Part shown: positions 1 through 7,877 of the stretch, in pieces
Numbering within the stretch: position 1 is the first letter of the stretch
How the letters are laid out: every line of letters begins with the position of its first letter
From: an uncultured Lysobacteraceae bacterium
GTDB taxonomy: Bacteria; Pseudomonadota; Gammaproteobacteria; Xanthomonadales; Xanthomonadaceae
DNA: 64,000 nucleotides
Direction: 5' to 3'
NCBI GenBank assembly: GCA_936911875.1
Contig: CAKZGB010000018.1
Location: 1-64,000, forward strand
Program-made: the position numbers and the translations under genes
Notes under the pieces: generated by a model
What the model saw: only the letters and a program-made list of their open reading frames with translations
Database searches by the model: none
What the model was told of the DNA's origin: nothing

Positions 1-139
1 GTCCGGGAAGCCTGACGCCGCGGCACCAGTTACCAATTCCGAGTTTCTATTTTCCCGGCATTGGAAACTGGTAAATGGGAGTTGGTAAATGGTCCGGGAA
101 ACCTGACGCCGCGGCACCATTTACCAACTCCCATTTACC
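1..139. repeat. Palindromic repeat array (two copies of a conserved-loop hairpin)
   Basis: Positions 1-36 and 92-127 are direct copies of one 36-bp unit with two mismatches (period 91). The second copy lies in a large hairpin: arms 70-93 and 116-139 are a perfect 24-bp inverted repeat (left arm begins GGTAAATGGGAG) around a 22-base loop. The first copy has different flanking arms, and its left arm would lie outside the window, so the loop and inner sequence appear conserved while the stems vary. The array probably continues upstream. It sits just past the pyrB stop. No coding sequence is seen here. Similar stem-variable intergenic palindromes are common in xanthomonad-type genomes, but I cannot assign a named family. 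Confidence 0.7.
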
Positions 140-157
140 ATTTGCCGCATCGCAGTC

Positions 158-1105
158 CTAATGGACTGCGAGCGGCTTCGTCAGCAATGCTTCCATCACC
201 GCTGAGCGCATCGCCACGCCATTGGCGACCTGACGCAGAATCAGTGCTTGCGGGCCGTCGGCCACTTCGTCGGTGATTTCGACGCCGCGGTTGATCGGGC
301 CCGGGTGCAACACGACCGCATCGGGTCTTGCATAGGCCAGGCGTTTGGCGGTGAGGCCGTACTGCTCGTGGTAGTCCTTGAGGGATTCGATTAGGCCCTC
401 TTCCATGCGTTCGCGTTGCAGACGCAGCATCATGATTGCATCAACACCGTCGAGTGCGGCATCAAAGTCGTGGGTGACGGTGAAGCCATCGAGAATCGCA
501 TCGTCCATTGGCAGCAGGGTGCGGGGGCCACAGATGCGGACATCCGTTGCGCCCAATGCACGCAGTGCATGCAGATCGGAGCGGGCTACACGCGAGTGCG
601 CGATGTCGCCGACCAGTGCGATGCGCATGCCGGAAAAATCGTGGCCCTTGGCTTGGCGCAAGGTCAGCATGTCGAGCAGGCCTTGGGTCGGATGGTTGGA
701 GCAGCCATCGCCTGCGTTGATGATGGCAGTCTGCGGGCCGGCAATCTTGGCTAGCGCTTGCGCGCAGCCGTCTTCGCGGTGACGGATGATGAAACCGCGC
801 ACGCCCATCGCTTCGATGTTGCGGAAGGTGTCGGCGGCAGTTTCGCCCTTCGTGGTTGACGAATTGGCGGCTTCGAAATTGAGGACCTCGGCGCCGAGCT
901 GTTGCGCGGCGAGCTGAAAGCTCAAGCGTGTGCGCGTGGAGGGTTCGAAGAACAGCGTGCAAACGCCAACGCCTTGCAACGGCTGATAGAGGTATTTGCC
1001 GTCGACAAATTCCTGAGCACGATCCATGAGGCCGTTGAGGGTCTCCGCCGACAGCCCCTCGAGGCTCAACAAGTGGCGGAGAGGTGTGCGGATTTCGACA
1101 GTCAT
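158..1105 (-). CDS. pyrB: Aspartate carbamoyltransferase catalytic subunit
   Basis: A 315-residue cytosolic enzyme that condenses carbamoyl phosphate with aspartate, the first committed step of pyrimidine synthesis. The carbamoyl-phosphate motif FEPSTRTRLSF is near residues 53-63 and HPGPINRG is in the C-terminal half, as expected for ATCase/OTCase proteins. Length fits the family. It is downstream of ruvX with a 48-base gap and is probably co-transcribed with yqgE-ruvX. No pyrI or inactive-pyrC partner is visible in the window. The stop codon lies inside a short perfect hairpin (CGCAGTCC/GGACTGCG, 151-170) that lacks a U-tract, so termination there is unproven. Confidence 0.97.
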   Translation of the reverse strand: MTVEIRTPLRHLLSLEGLSAETLNGLMDRAQEFVDGKYLYQPLQGVGVCTLFFEPSTRTRLSFQLAAQQLGAEVLNFEAANSSTTKGETAADTFRNIEAMGVRGFIIRHREDGCAQALAKIAGPQTAIINAGDGCSNHPTQGLLDMLTLRQAKGHDFSGMRIALVGDIAHSRVARSDLHALRALGATDVRICGPRTLLPMDDAILDGFTVTHDFDAALDGVDAIMMLRLQRERMEEGLIESLKDYHEQYGLTAKRLAYARPDAVVLHPGPINRGVEITDEVADGPQALILRQVANGVAMRSAVMEALLTKPLAVH

Positions 1106-1153
1106 GATGGGCTCGGTGCAGGCAAATCGACTGAAACCGATTCTATCATGGCG

Positions 1154-1624
1154 CTACAAATCGCCTTGTGATTCCAATGGAACGCCGTCTTGCGGCGAGG
1201 CGAGCCAGCGATCCAGAATCACCGCTGCGGCCCATGCATCGAGCAGTTCGGCGTCCTGGCGTTTGGCATTGCCGCCCGCGCGGCTGGCAGCAAAACGTTG
1301 CGCGGCTTCGATGGAGCTGGTGCGCTCATCCATCATCACGACCGGCTTTTTGAAACGTGCAACCAGATCCTGCGCAAAGCGACGTGCGCGTTGTCGTGCC
1401 GGCTGATCGCCGCCGTCCATGGTTAAGGGATCGCCAACCACGAAACCGGCAGGGCGCCATTCCTTGACCCATTTTTCGCATTGCATCCAATCAGGACCGG
1501 CGGCATGCACCATGACCACGCCGATGGGTTTGCTGCCCTCGCCAAACGCGCTTCCGACTGCAACACCGATGCGGCGCGCGCCGACATCGAACGACATGAC
1601 GGGACGTGTCGGATCCAAGGTCAT
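1154..1624 (-). CDS. ruvX: RuvX/YqgF-family RNase H-fold nuclease
   Basis: A 156-residue protein of the YqgF family, thought to process pre-16S rRNA 5' ends and proposed as a Holliday-junction resolvase. The first strand SFDVGARRIGVAVG carries the catalytic Asp, and DERTSS and the C-terminal DAWAAAVILD carry the other acidic residues of the RNase H fold. The start overlaps the yqgE stop by four bases (ATGA), which indicates translational coupling. The yqgE-ruvX-pyrB order is a familiar gammaproteobacterial arrangement. Confidence 0.93.
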   Translation of the reverse strand: MTLDPTRPVMSFDVGARRIGVAVGSAFGEGSKPIGVVMVHAAGPDWMQCEKWVKEWRPAGFVVGDPLTMDGGDQPARQRARRFAQDLVARFKKPVVMMDERTSSIEAAQRFAASRAGGNAKRQDAELLDAWAAAVILDRWLASPQDGVPLESQGDL

Positions 1625-2190
1625 GCGTGGCCTGCGTAATCGGTGAGGCGCGACAGATCGACACCGATGCGACCGGCGGCGGCCTGCCAGCGCAATTCGG
1701 GAGCCGTATCAAACAGCAGACCGGCATCCGCAGGTGCAGTGAGCCAGACGTTATCCATCAGTTCCTGTTCGAGCTGACCGGGTGCCCATGCCGCGCAACC
1801 CAATGCGATCAATGCGTGCTTGGGGCCATCGCCCTTGCCCATCGCCTCGAGCACTTCGCGCGAGGTGGTGAGAAACAAATGTTCAGTAATCTGCAGCGAG
1901 GAATCCCATTGCAGGCCGCCATCGTGCAGAACAAAGCCGCGCTCGGTATGCACCGGACCGCCCTGCATCACCATGCGCGTACGCAGTTCGCTATCGTGCG
2001 ATTCGATGCCGAGCTGATCAAACACTTCGCCTACGTTGAGTTCTGCAGGCCGGTTGATGATGAGACCTAAGGCGCCATCGGCATCATGCTGGCAGATCAG
2101 GGTGACGCTGCGCTCAAATACTCCCATGTCCTCGATGTTGGGCAAAGCGATCAGGCATTGGTTCAGCAGTTGATTGGTATCGGTGCTCAT
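1621..2190 (-). CDS. YqgE/AlgH family protein
   Basis: A 189-residue YqgE/AlgH (DUF179) protein. Recognisable family segments are LIALPNIEDMGVFERSVTLICQHDADGA near the N-terminus and LGLIINRP, followed by the GGPV segment and the C-terminal aspartate-rich WQAAAGRIGVDLSRL. The biochemical role of the family is not settled; AlgH was named for an effect on alginate expression in Pseudomonas. First gene of the minus-strand yqgE-ruvX-pyrB cluster. A TATAAT hexamer on the minus strand (2219-2224) lies 28 bases upstream of the ATG. Confidence 0.93.
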   Translation of the reverse strand: MSTDTNQLLNQCLIALPNIEDMGVFERSVTLICQHDADGALGLIINRPAELNVGEVFDQLGIESHDSELRTRMVMQGGPVHTERGFVLHDGGLQWDSSLQITEHLFLTTSREVLEAMGKGDGPKHALIALGCAAWAPGQLEQELMDNVWLTAPADAGLLFDTAPELRWQAAAGRIGVDLSRLTDYAGHA

Positions 2191-2218
2191 GTCATGCCAT
2201 CGCGCAGGAGTTCATTTC

Positions 2219-2242
2219 ATTATACGAACGCTTGGATACAAT
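2219..2242. promoter_or_regulatory. Divergent yqgE / yggS promoter region
   Basis: The 58-base gap between the two divergent genes holds a perfect TATAAT on the minus strand (2219-2224) for yqgE and TACAAT on the plus strand (2237-2242) for yggS. The plus-strand hexamer ends only 6 bases before the yggS ATG, so that mRNA would start at or next to the start codon. The -35 elements are weak in both directions. The two promoters are close enough to compete for polymerase. The assignment is by motif and position only. Confidence 0.45.
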
Positions 2243-2248
2243 GAGACC

Positions 2249-2962
2249 ATGGAATCGAACTCGCAATTGCAGATGCGTTGGGCCGGCGTTCAATCGCAGA
2301 TCGCTCAGCGCGCCGCTGCTCGTTCTCCGGCCGCGCCGGCGCAACTGATTGCGGTATCCAAAACGCGTCCTGTGGCGGAGATTGCCGAGCTTCTGCAGGC
2401 CGGTCAGCGCGACTTTGGCGAAAACTACGTGCAGGAAGCCACTGCCAAGATCACGCAATTGCGCGATGCCGATCCGGCGCCGGTCTGGCATCTGATCGGA
2501 CATCTGCAGTCGAACAAGGCTGAGCACGCAGCGCAACTGTTTGATTGGATTCATACCGTCGATCGCAGCAAACTGCTGGCGCCCTTGTCGCGTGGTCGCC
2601 TAGCGCGCGGCGGTGAACCGCTCAATGTGCTGATTCAAGTCAACATTGACGATGACGATGCCAAACACGGTTGCGCCCCCAATGATGTCCACGCATTGGC
2701 CGAAGCGATTCTCGCCACACCCGGCCTGCGCTGGCGCGGACTGATGACCATTGGCCGTCATCACGAGCAACCCGACGATGCCCGCGCGACCTTCCGGCAA
2801 ATGAAAGCGCTGTTTGATTCGCTGCAAACTCAATATCCCCAGATTGACACGTTGTCTATGGGCATGAGCGGTGACTACCTGCAAGCCATTGACGAAGGCG
2901 CGACCCTGCTCCGCGTCGGTTCCGCGATCTTTGGCGCGCGCCCATTAAAGGATTCTCCATGA
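2249..2962 (+). CDS. YggS/PROSC-family pyridoxal-phosphate homeostasis protein
   Basis: A 237-residue PLP-binding protein with the fold of the alanine racemase N-terminal domain; family members buffer PLP without known catalysis. The PLP lysine lies in IAVSKTRP, and FGENYVQE, HLIGHLQSNK, GLMTIG and the phosphate-binding SMGMSGDYLQAI are all present in order. The frame stays open 75 bases further upstream, but that segment runs through the promoter region, so the ATG at 2249 is chosen. The stop overlaps the proC ATG by four bases; yggS-proC pairing is widespread. Confidence 0.95.
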   Translation: MESNSQLQMRWAGVQSQIAQRAAARSPAAPAQLIAVSKTRPVAEIAELLQAGQRDFGENYVQEATAKITQLRDADPAPVWHLIGHLQSNKAEHAAQLFDWIHTVDRSKLLAPLSRGRLARGGEPLNVLIQVNIDDDDAKHGCAPNDVHALAEAILATPGLRWRGLMTIGRHHEQPDDARATFRQMKALFDSLQTQYPQIDTLSMGMSGDYLQAIDEGATLLRVGSAIFGARPLKDSP

Positions 2963-3789
2963 CGGACAACGCATTTCCCGCTAGCCTCGCTTTTATCGGC
3001 GGCGGCAACATGGCTCGTTCACTGATTGGTGGCCTGCTGAAAAATGGCATGACCAACGATCGCATCCACGTTGCCGATCCCAATGAATCCACGCGCGATG
3101 CATTGGCTGCAGACTTTGGTGTGCACACCCATGCCACTGCCGCAGAGGCTGCAATGCAAGCCGATTGCTGGTTGTTAGCCGTCAAACCGCAAGTGATGGA
3201 TAGCGTGTGCGATTCCCTGCGCGATGCCGTGACGCAACGGCAACCGCTGGTGATCTCCATTGCTGCAGGCATTCCGCTGCAACGCTTGCGTAATCACCTT
3301 GGCGAAGGCGCCTCCATCGTCCGCACCATGCCCAACACACCGGCGCTCATCGGTCTCGGTGCCACCGGCATGTTCGCCGGTAACGACGTCAGCGCATCCC
3401 AACGCGCACAGGCACAAGCCGTGATGCAAAGTGCGGGTCTGGTTGAATGGATTGCTGATGAATCGCTGATGGATGCAGTGACCGCAGTCTCCGGCAGCGG
3501 TCCGGCCTATGTGTTTTTACTGGCCGAAGCGATGGCCGACGCCGCCACATCTCTGGGCTTGCCGCGCGAAACCGCAATCGCATTGGCCAATCAGACCTTG
3601 CTGGGCGCTGCACATTTGCTGGTCGAAAGCACCGATGCCGACGCGGCAACATTGCGCCAACGGGTCACCTCACCCAATGGCACGACGCAGGCGGCCATCG
3701 AAAGTTTTGAACGCGATGCGTTCCGCGAAATTGTGCAACGCGCGCTGACCGCGGCACGTGACCGCGGCGTGGAACTTGCAGCGGGTTAA
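2959..3789 (+). CDS. proC: Pyrroline-5-carboxylate reductase
   Basis: A 276-residue enzyme that reduces P5C to L-proline with NAD(P)H, the last step of proline synthesis. The N-terminal Rossmann motif FIGGGNMARSLIGGL, the VKPQVM segment, IVRTMPNTPALIG and the C-terminal dimerisation motif AVSGSGPAYVFLLAEAM are all clear. Length is typical. It is translationally coupled to yggS through an ATGA overlap and converges on the small membrane-protein gene that ends two bases downstream. Confidence 0.97.
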   Translation: MTDNAFPASLAFIGGGNMARSLIGGLLKNGMTNDRIHVADPNESTRDALAADFGVHTHATAAEAAMQADCWLLAVKPQVMDSVCDSLRDAVTQRQPLVISIAAGIPLQRLRNHLGEGASIVRTMPNTPALIGLGATGMFAGNDVSASQRAQAQAVMQSAGLVEWIADESLMDAVTAVSGSGPAYVFLLAEAMADAATSLGLPRETAIALANQTLLGAAHLLVESTDADAATLRQRVTSPNGTTQAAIESFERDAFREIVQRALTAARDRGVELAAG

Positions 3790-3790
3790 G

Positions 3791-4093
3791 TCAGCTACCG
3801 AGATTGGTAAAAATACCGACGGCCAATTCGGCCCAGATGTAACACAGCAGCAGACCCATACCAACGGCAAGCAGCGTGCGATATTGGCGTGGCACCTTGC
3901 GCGCAATCAGCACAAACAGACTGCCCATGCCGAACAGCAGTGCTGCCATGACGGCGAAATCGGACGCGGTCCAGTTGACCTCGGCGGTGAACTGCATGGC
4001 GATCAGCGGCACGGACAGCAATAGGCTCGTGGCCAGGGCTAACCAGCCAAATACAGTGTTGCGCTCTAGCAATGTCGAAGTGTTGGCGGACAT
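3791..4093 (-). CDS. Small membrane protein of unknown function
   Basis: A 100-residue protein with three hydrophobic stretches: about residues 14-33 (FGWLALATSLLLSVPLIAM), 44-63 and 73-92. It is rich in Leu/Ala, has few charges outside the loops and no cysteine pair. I do not recognise a family. It converges with proC (one base between the stops) and is divergent from imuA, with about 200 bases between the two starts. Confidence 0.7.
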   Translation of the reverse strand: MSANTSTLLERNTVFGWLALATSLLLSVPLIAMQFTAEVNWTASDFAVMAALLFGMGSLFVLIARKVPRQYRTLLAVGMGLLLCYIWAELAVGIFTNLGS

Positions 4094-4255
4094 AGAAACG
4101 GTTCCGGTCGTACGGAGGATGGGATGGTCCGGTCAGCGTAGCACCGTCAGCGGACGGTGGCGCAGTGACGGTAGTCATGGTTAAAGCATTACTTGAGCCG
4201 CAGCGGGCAAGTGCGGGTCTCAGCTGGAGAGACCTCGAAGGCGTCTACTGACAAC

Positions 4256-4292
4256 GTTGACCTTGACCGTTGCGGGTGTCCCAATGCCTTCC
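4256..4292 (+). promoter_or_regulatory. imu promoter-like element before imuA
   Basis: GTTGACC (4256-4262), 16 bases, TCCCAAT (4279-4285), 7 bases, then the ATG at 4293. The same words with the same spacings precede imuB, and the upstream 15-16 bases also match closely (CTGACAACGTTGACCT here). TTGACC to CCCAAT gives a 17-base spacer, so it may be a sigma70-type promoter with a poor -10 whose transcript starts about at the ATG. There is no Shine-Dalgarno sequence. No CTGT-N8-ACAG LexA box is seen. Confidence 0.55.
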
Positions 4293-4961
4293 ATGAACGT
4301 AAATTCCCTGCTCGATGGCGATACTCTCTGGCGCGGCCACTCGCCGCACCATGGCGCGGGCAGCACCTCGGATCCGGTCGGTCAGCAGCCCACCGGCTAT
4401 GCGGCGCTCGATACCGTCTTGCCGCGCGGCGGCTGGCCCGATCAGGCGCTGAGCGAGATTCTGTTCGGGGCCGACGGTCTGGGCGAGATCCGGCTGCTGT
4501 GGCCCACGCTGGCGCGCCTGACACAGACTGCTGCCGGGCGTCCCGTGGTCCTGATCGCCCCGCCCTACATTCCCTATGCGCCCGCTTGGCAGGCTGCCGG
4601 CGTCGATCTTCGGCACCTGCAGGTAGTGCAAGCCCCTAGCGCTACCGAGGCGCTCTGGGCAGCCGAGCAATGTCTGCGTTCGGGTGCCTGCAGCGCCGTC
4701 CTGTGCTGGCCGCACAAGGCCGATGATCGTGCACTGCGCCGACTGCAGGTCGCCGCGCAAACAGGACAGGCGTTGGGCTTTGTGTTCCGTGATCAGCGCG
4801 AGGCGCGCAATCCCTCGCCCGCTGCGTTGCGGCTACAGGTCAGCAATGAAATTTCGGGGCCCAAGGTGCGCATCCTCAAGTGTCGTGGCGGCACCCCGCC
4901 CGCCAATGCCATCGAGCTGACCGCATCATCGCGGCCGGCATTACGGATTGCAGCCGTCTGA
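4293..4961 (+). CDS. imuA: ImuA, mutasome accessory protein
   Basis: A RecA/SulA-like protein of about 222 residues that works with ImuB and DnaE2 in DNA-damage-induced mutagenic lesion bypass. The segment ALDTVLPRGGWPDQALSEILF followed by GEIRLLWPTLARLT and RPVVLIAPPYIPYAPAW is characteristic of ImuA. In-frame starts exist at 4257 (TTG) and 4284 (ATG); 4293 is preferred because it matches the imuB spacing from the shared upstream element. The gene abuts a minus-strand gene at its 3' end, so it cannot simply be co-transcribed with imuB as an uninterrupted operon. Confidence 0.88.
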   Translation: MNVNSLLDGDTLWRGHSPHHGAGSTSDPVGQQPTGYAALDTVLPRGGWPDQALSEILFGADGLGEIRLLWPTLARLTQTAAGRPVVLIAPPYIPYAPAWQAAGVDLRHLQVVQAPSATEALWAAEQCLRSGACSAVLCWPHKADDRALRRLQVAAQTGQALGFVFRDQREARNPSPAALRLQVSNEISGPKVRILKCRGGTPPANAIELTASSRPALRIAAV

Positions 4962-5366
4962 TTACGGCTTGCTGCGCTGCGCGCGCTCGGCCTGCATCTT
5001 CTGCATCATCTGCAGATACGGCACGGCCATGCGCTCGCAGTATGCATCCATGCCTTCAGCCTGATACGGCTTATGAACCAGATCGGCGCCCTCCGTCATG
5101 GCCTGTGCGCGCTCACTATCGGACAGGATCTGACCGCAGTTAGCGCTTTGAATATCCTCGAGAATCATCCGATTCGCCGAGTACGGATAATTGCACATCG
5201 TCTCCAGCGTCGAGACCTGTGCATAGTTGCGCAACGCGTTAGTGCACCCCTGTTTCAGCTCGGAATTACCGGATGCACCGGCACCCTGCGCCGTCTGCGG
5301 CAACGTCACCAGCAGTCCGGCCGACAGGATCAGCACCGGCGCCACACCCCATTTGAATCCGCTCAT
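4962..5366 (-). CDS. Predicted exported four-cysteine protein
   Basis: A 134-residue protein starting at an ATG (5366); an upstream in-frame TTG at 5411 would add 15 mostly basic residues. Residues 1-26 look like a Sec signal peptide (hydrophobic VAPVLILSAGLLVTL, then TAQGAGA). The mature part has four cysteines (GCTNAL, MCNYPY, NCGQIL, YCERMA), consistent with two disulfides, in a mainly helical, charged sequence. I do not recognise the family. It lies tail-to-tail with imuA with no bases between the stops, inside the translesion locus. Confidence 0.65.
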   Translation of the reverse strand: MSGFKWGVAPVLILSAGLLVTLPQTAQGAGASGNSELKQGCTNALRNYAQVSTLETMCNYPYSANRMILEDIQSANCGQILSDSERAQAMTEGADLVHKPYQAEGMDAYCERMAVPYLQMMQKMQAERAQRSKP

Positions 5367-5551
5367 CTCACGATCCCGACGATGCCTTCGATACCGCCAT
5401 CGTTCTCCCAATCGCTCGGCAAGTCAATGCGTCAGTCGGTGTGGCCGATACTGCAGCGCAAACGGGATTAGTCAAACCTCAGCATTTACATGAGCAATAA
5501 CGCCCGAAGGCCGTCTCATTGCGGGAGACGCACAGGGCGCAGGCTGAGAGC

Positions 5552-5588
5552 GTTGACCTCCTGACGGCGTTCGTTCCCAATCGTTCCC
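5552..5588 (+). promoter_or_regulatory. imu promoter-like element before imuB
   Basis: GTTGACC (5552-5558), 16 bases, TCCCAAT (5575-5581), 7 bases, then the imuB ATG. This repeats the imuA arrangement exactly, and the upstream flank CTGAGAGCGTTGACCT differs from that of imuA at two positions in 16. No ribosome-binding site precedes the ATG, again suggesting a leaderless message. It supports separate but parallel control of imuA and imuB. Confidence 0.55.
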
Positions 5589-7046
5589 ATGCACTGGGCC
5601 TGTCTCTATTTGCCGCATCTGGCTCTCGATGCGGTGCTCCGTAACCACCCCGATCCGGGGCGGCCCCTGGTGCTGGTCACGGGTCCGGCGCAAAAGCGCG
5701 TGCTGGCAGCGGTCAATCCGGCGGCGCAGGCAGCGGGCTTGCGTGCCGGCATGGGCTTGGCCTCGGCGCAGGCCATTGCTGCCGATTTCGGCTGCGTCGA
5801 GTACGACCCTGCGCAGGCCGAGCACTGGCGGCAGTTCCTGGCGGCATGGGCCTACCGGTTCAGCTCGCAGGTCTGCACGGCCTTCGATCAGGCGATCGTG
5901 CTCGAGGTCGAGGGCAGCCTGCGTCTGTTCGGTCCGTGGCCTCGGCTCCGTTCGCGCTTGCGTGATGAGTTGCGGCAGCTCGGGTTCCGGCACCATCTGG
6001 TCGCCGCGCCCAATCCGTTTGCTGCGCGGGTGCTGGCCAACGCGCATGCCGATCTTGCGGTGGGCAACGGTCATCTGCGCACGGCTTTGGGACAACTGCC
6101 GCTGGAGCATGCGGGGCTCGATCCGGCAGTGGTCGAGTCGCTGTCGCGAATGGGCCTTCGTCATTTGCAGCAAGTGCTGGATTTGCCGCGCGCCTCATTG
6201 GCCAAACGGTTTTCGCCGGGCTTGCTGCACCACCTGGATGAACTGCTCGGCGCCCGCGAGACGCCGCTCACTTTTTATCGCCCGCCCGATCGGTTCGATC
6301 TGCGCATGGAGTTCGATCACGAGATTGAATCGTCGCAGGCTCTGCTGTTTCCGCTACGGCGTCTCACCGGTGATCTGGCCGCCTATCTGGCAGGGCGCGA
6401 TGGTGGGGTCCAGCATTTCGACATTCTGCTCGAGCACCAGAGCGTGCCGGCCACACCCGTCAGAATCGGCCTGCTGAGTCCGCAACGCGAGTCCGCCGCT
6501 TTGTTCGAGTTCTCGAAGGGGCGACTGGAGGCGGCCCGTGTTCCGGCCCCGGTCCGTGGCATGCGTCTGGTCGCCAATGAGCTGCCGCCGTTTGTGCCGG
6601 CGTCACGGGATCTGTTCGATCTGCGGCCGGCGCAGGCCATCGGTTGGGATGCACTGCAGGAGCGCCTGCGTGCGCGCTTGGGTGACAACTGCGTGCACGG
6701 GCTGTCGGTGCATGCCGATCATCGGCCCGAGTTCGCCTGGCGACCGGAGTCGCCGGCACGTGCAGATGTTGCAAACGGTGTGCGCGAGTCTTCTGCTCCG
6801 CCTTATCTCACCGAGTCGCGGCCGGCCTGGCTGCTCGGCAAACCCATCGTGCTGCGCGACACGCGGGTCGATGTATTAGCCGGCCCCGAGCGCATTGAAA
6901 GCGGCTGGTGGGATGCGGCGGGCCAACGGCGTGATTACTACCGTGTGCGTACCTCGCTCCATCAGCACGCGTGGGTGTGGTGTCCTGCGGGCGAACAGCC
7001 CGGCGCCGACGGTTTCGGTTTTATGCTGCACGGCTGGTTTGCGTGA
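5589..7046 (+). CDS. imuB: ImuB, Y-family polymerase-like mutasome protein
   Basis: A 485-residue DinB/UmuC-fold protein. ImuB homologues lack polymerase activity and act as the hub linking DnaE2, ImuA and the beta clamp. The N-terminal strand WACLYLPHLALDAVL replaces the metal-binding DxDxF(F/Y) motif of active Y-family polymerases, and palm, fingers and little-finger-like regions follow up to about residue 350. The C-terminus ends in the usual region (YYRVRTSLHQHAWVW near residue 460). The helix-hairpin-helix part VESLSRMGLRHLQQVLDLPRASLAKRF is clear. Two minus-strand genes separate it from dnaE2. Confidence 0.93.
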   Translation: MHWACLYLPHLALDAVLRNHPDPGRPLVLVTGPAQKRVLAAVNPAAQAAGLRAGMGLASAQAIAADFGCVEYDPAQAEHWRQFLAAWAYRFSSQVCTAFDQAIVLEVEGSLRLFGPWPRLRSRLRDELRQLGFRHHLVAAPNPFAARVLANAHADLAVGNGHLRTALGQLPLEHAGLDPAVVESLSRMGLRHLQQVLDLPRASLAKRFSPGLLHHLDELLGARETPLTFYRPPDRFDLRMEFDHEIESSQALLFPLRRLTGDLAAYLAGRDGGVQHFDILLEHQSVPATPVRIGLLSPQRESAALFEFSKGRLEAARVPAPVRGMRLVANELPPFVPASRDLFDLRPAQAIGWDALQERLRARLGDNCVHGLSVHADHRPEFAWRPESPARADVANGVRESSAPPYLTESRPAWLLGKPIVLRDTRVDVLAGPERIESGWWDAAGQRRDYYRVRTSLHQHAWVWCPAGEQPGADGFGFMLHGWFA

Positions 7047-7082
7047 GTCCTCGTCGCTTGCGATAAAGCGTATTGCTACGGC

Positions 7083-7673
7083 TTAAAGCGCCGAGTTCTC
7101 CTGCGCCTTGATCCAGTCAATACAAGCGTCACTGTTCCGGAAGTAATAACTCAGTACAATCATTGCGCTGCCGGAATCAAAGCCTGTCGCCTCGAGATCG
7201 ACACTTTCCAACGTGTCCGGAAGTTCGGACCCGCTCTCGCGGCTCCAGAGCGCCGAAAGAACACGTTCATCCTTAAAGAGAGACATCATCCAGTCGCGCG
7301 GCTCATCCCAGATGCTCCCGGATTTAAGATAGTCGAACTTCTTTGACTTTCCATACTTGGCAGTAAGACCCTCAGAGAGAGTATCAAATTTATCTTTGAC
7401 CCCCTCGCCGTAGGCGCCGGTCGTAATTTCAGGCGTCCAGGCCATAATCTTGCACAGACCATGCTGCGGCGTCACCAAAACTCGGTACTCTTCAAATGCA
7501 GAGTGACCCGACGGCGCTTTATCCGTGCTGTAAACGAAGTCCCTTTTTTGAGTTAATTTTGCAATTTTCTTAAGTTCCTCCAGCTTCATCCCCGGCTCAA
7601 AACCAAAAGGTCCGTTGCCCGCCAAGGCATAAGCAGGAACCAGAAGCAGCAATGCAAGAAGCGCTTTCAACAT
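7083..7673 (-). CDS. Predicted exported protein of unknown function, AT-rich
   Basis: A 196-residue protein whose ATG at 7673 follows a perfect AGGAGG six bases away; an upstream in-frame TTG at 7691 lies before that site and is rejected. Residues 1-18 are a signal peptide (MLKALLALLLLVPAYALAG). The mature protein begins NGPFGFEPGMKLEELKK, a layout seen in small periplasmic proteins, and has two cysteines. The coding region is visibly lower in GC than its neighbours (the line around 7320-7380 is near 40% G+C), which suggests acquisition from elsewhere. No family assigned. Confidence 0.7.
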   Translation of the reverse strand: MLKALLALLLLVPAYALAGNGPFGFEPGMKLEELKKIAKLTQKRDFVYSTDKAPSGHSAFEEYRVLVTPQHGLCKIMAWTPEITTGAYGEGVKDKFDTLSEGLTAKYGKSKKFDYLKSGSIWDEPRDWMMSLFKDERVLSALWSRESGSELPDTLESVDLEATGFDSGSAMIVLSYYFRNSDACIDWIKAQENSAL

Positions 7674-7706
7674 CAAAGACCTCCTAAGCAAAATAAGAAG
7701 TTGGGG

Positions 7707-7877
7707 TTATTCGGCCGGCGGTTTATTACGGGAGCCGTAAGCGAGTGCGGCGAAGATGCCACCGATAATTCCGAGCGCCACGTTATGCAGCAGCAGCCAC
7801 ACTACCAAAAACACAGCAGCCCCGACGGTGATACCCGTCCATTGCTTCTTGGTGATTTGCGGTCCCTGATCACTCAT
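7707..7877 (-). CDS. Small membrane protein of unknown function
   Basis: A 56-residue protein (MSDQGPQITKKQWTG...) with one long hydrophobic segment, GITVGAAVFLVVWLLLHNVALGIIGGIFAALAYG, that could form one or two transmembrane helices, ending in a basic/proline tail. An in-frame ATG at 7898 would add seven residues. It lies 33 bases upstream of the exported-protein gene on the same strand, so the two may be co-transcribed. No family is recognised; called on coding appearance and membrane segment. Confidence 0.5.
   Translation of the reverse strand: MSDQGPQITKKQWTGITVGAAVFLVVWLLLHNVALGIIGGIFAALAYGSRNKPPAE

Noticed and set aside
151..170. pyrB terminator
   Set aside because: CGCAGTCC/GGACTGCG hairpin contains the stop codon, but no U-tract follows on the minus strand, so it is not called a terminator.
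4100..4300. LexA box upstream of imuA
   Set aside because: No CTGT-N8-ACAG and no good TTAG-N6-TACTA or TGTAC palindrome is present; TTAAAGCATTACTTG near 4180-4194 has the wrong spacing and poor match.
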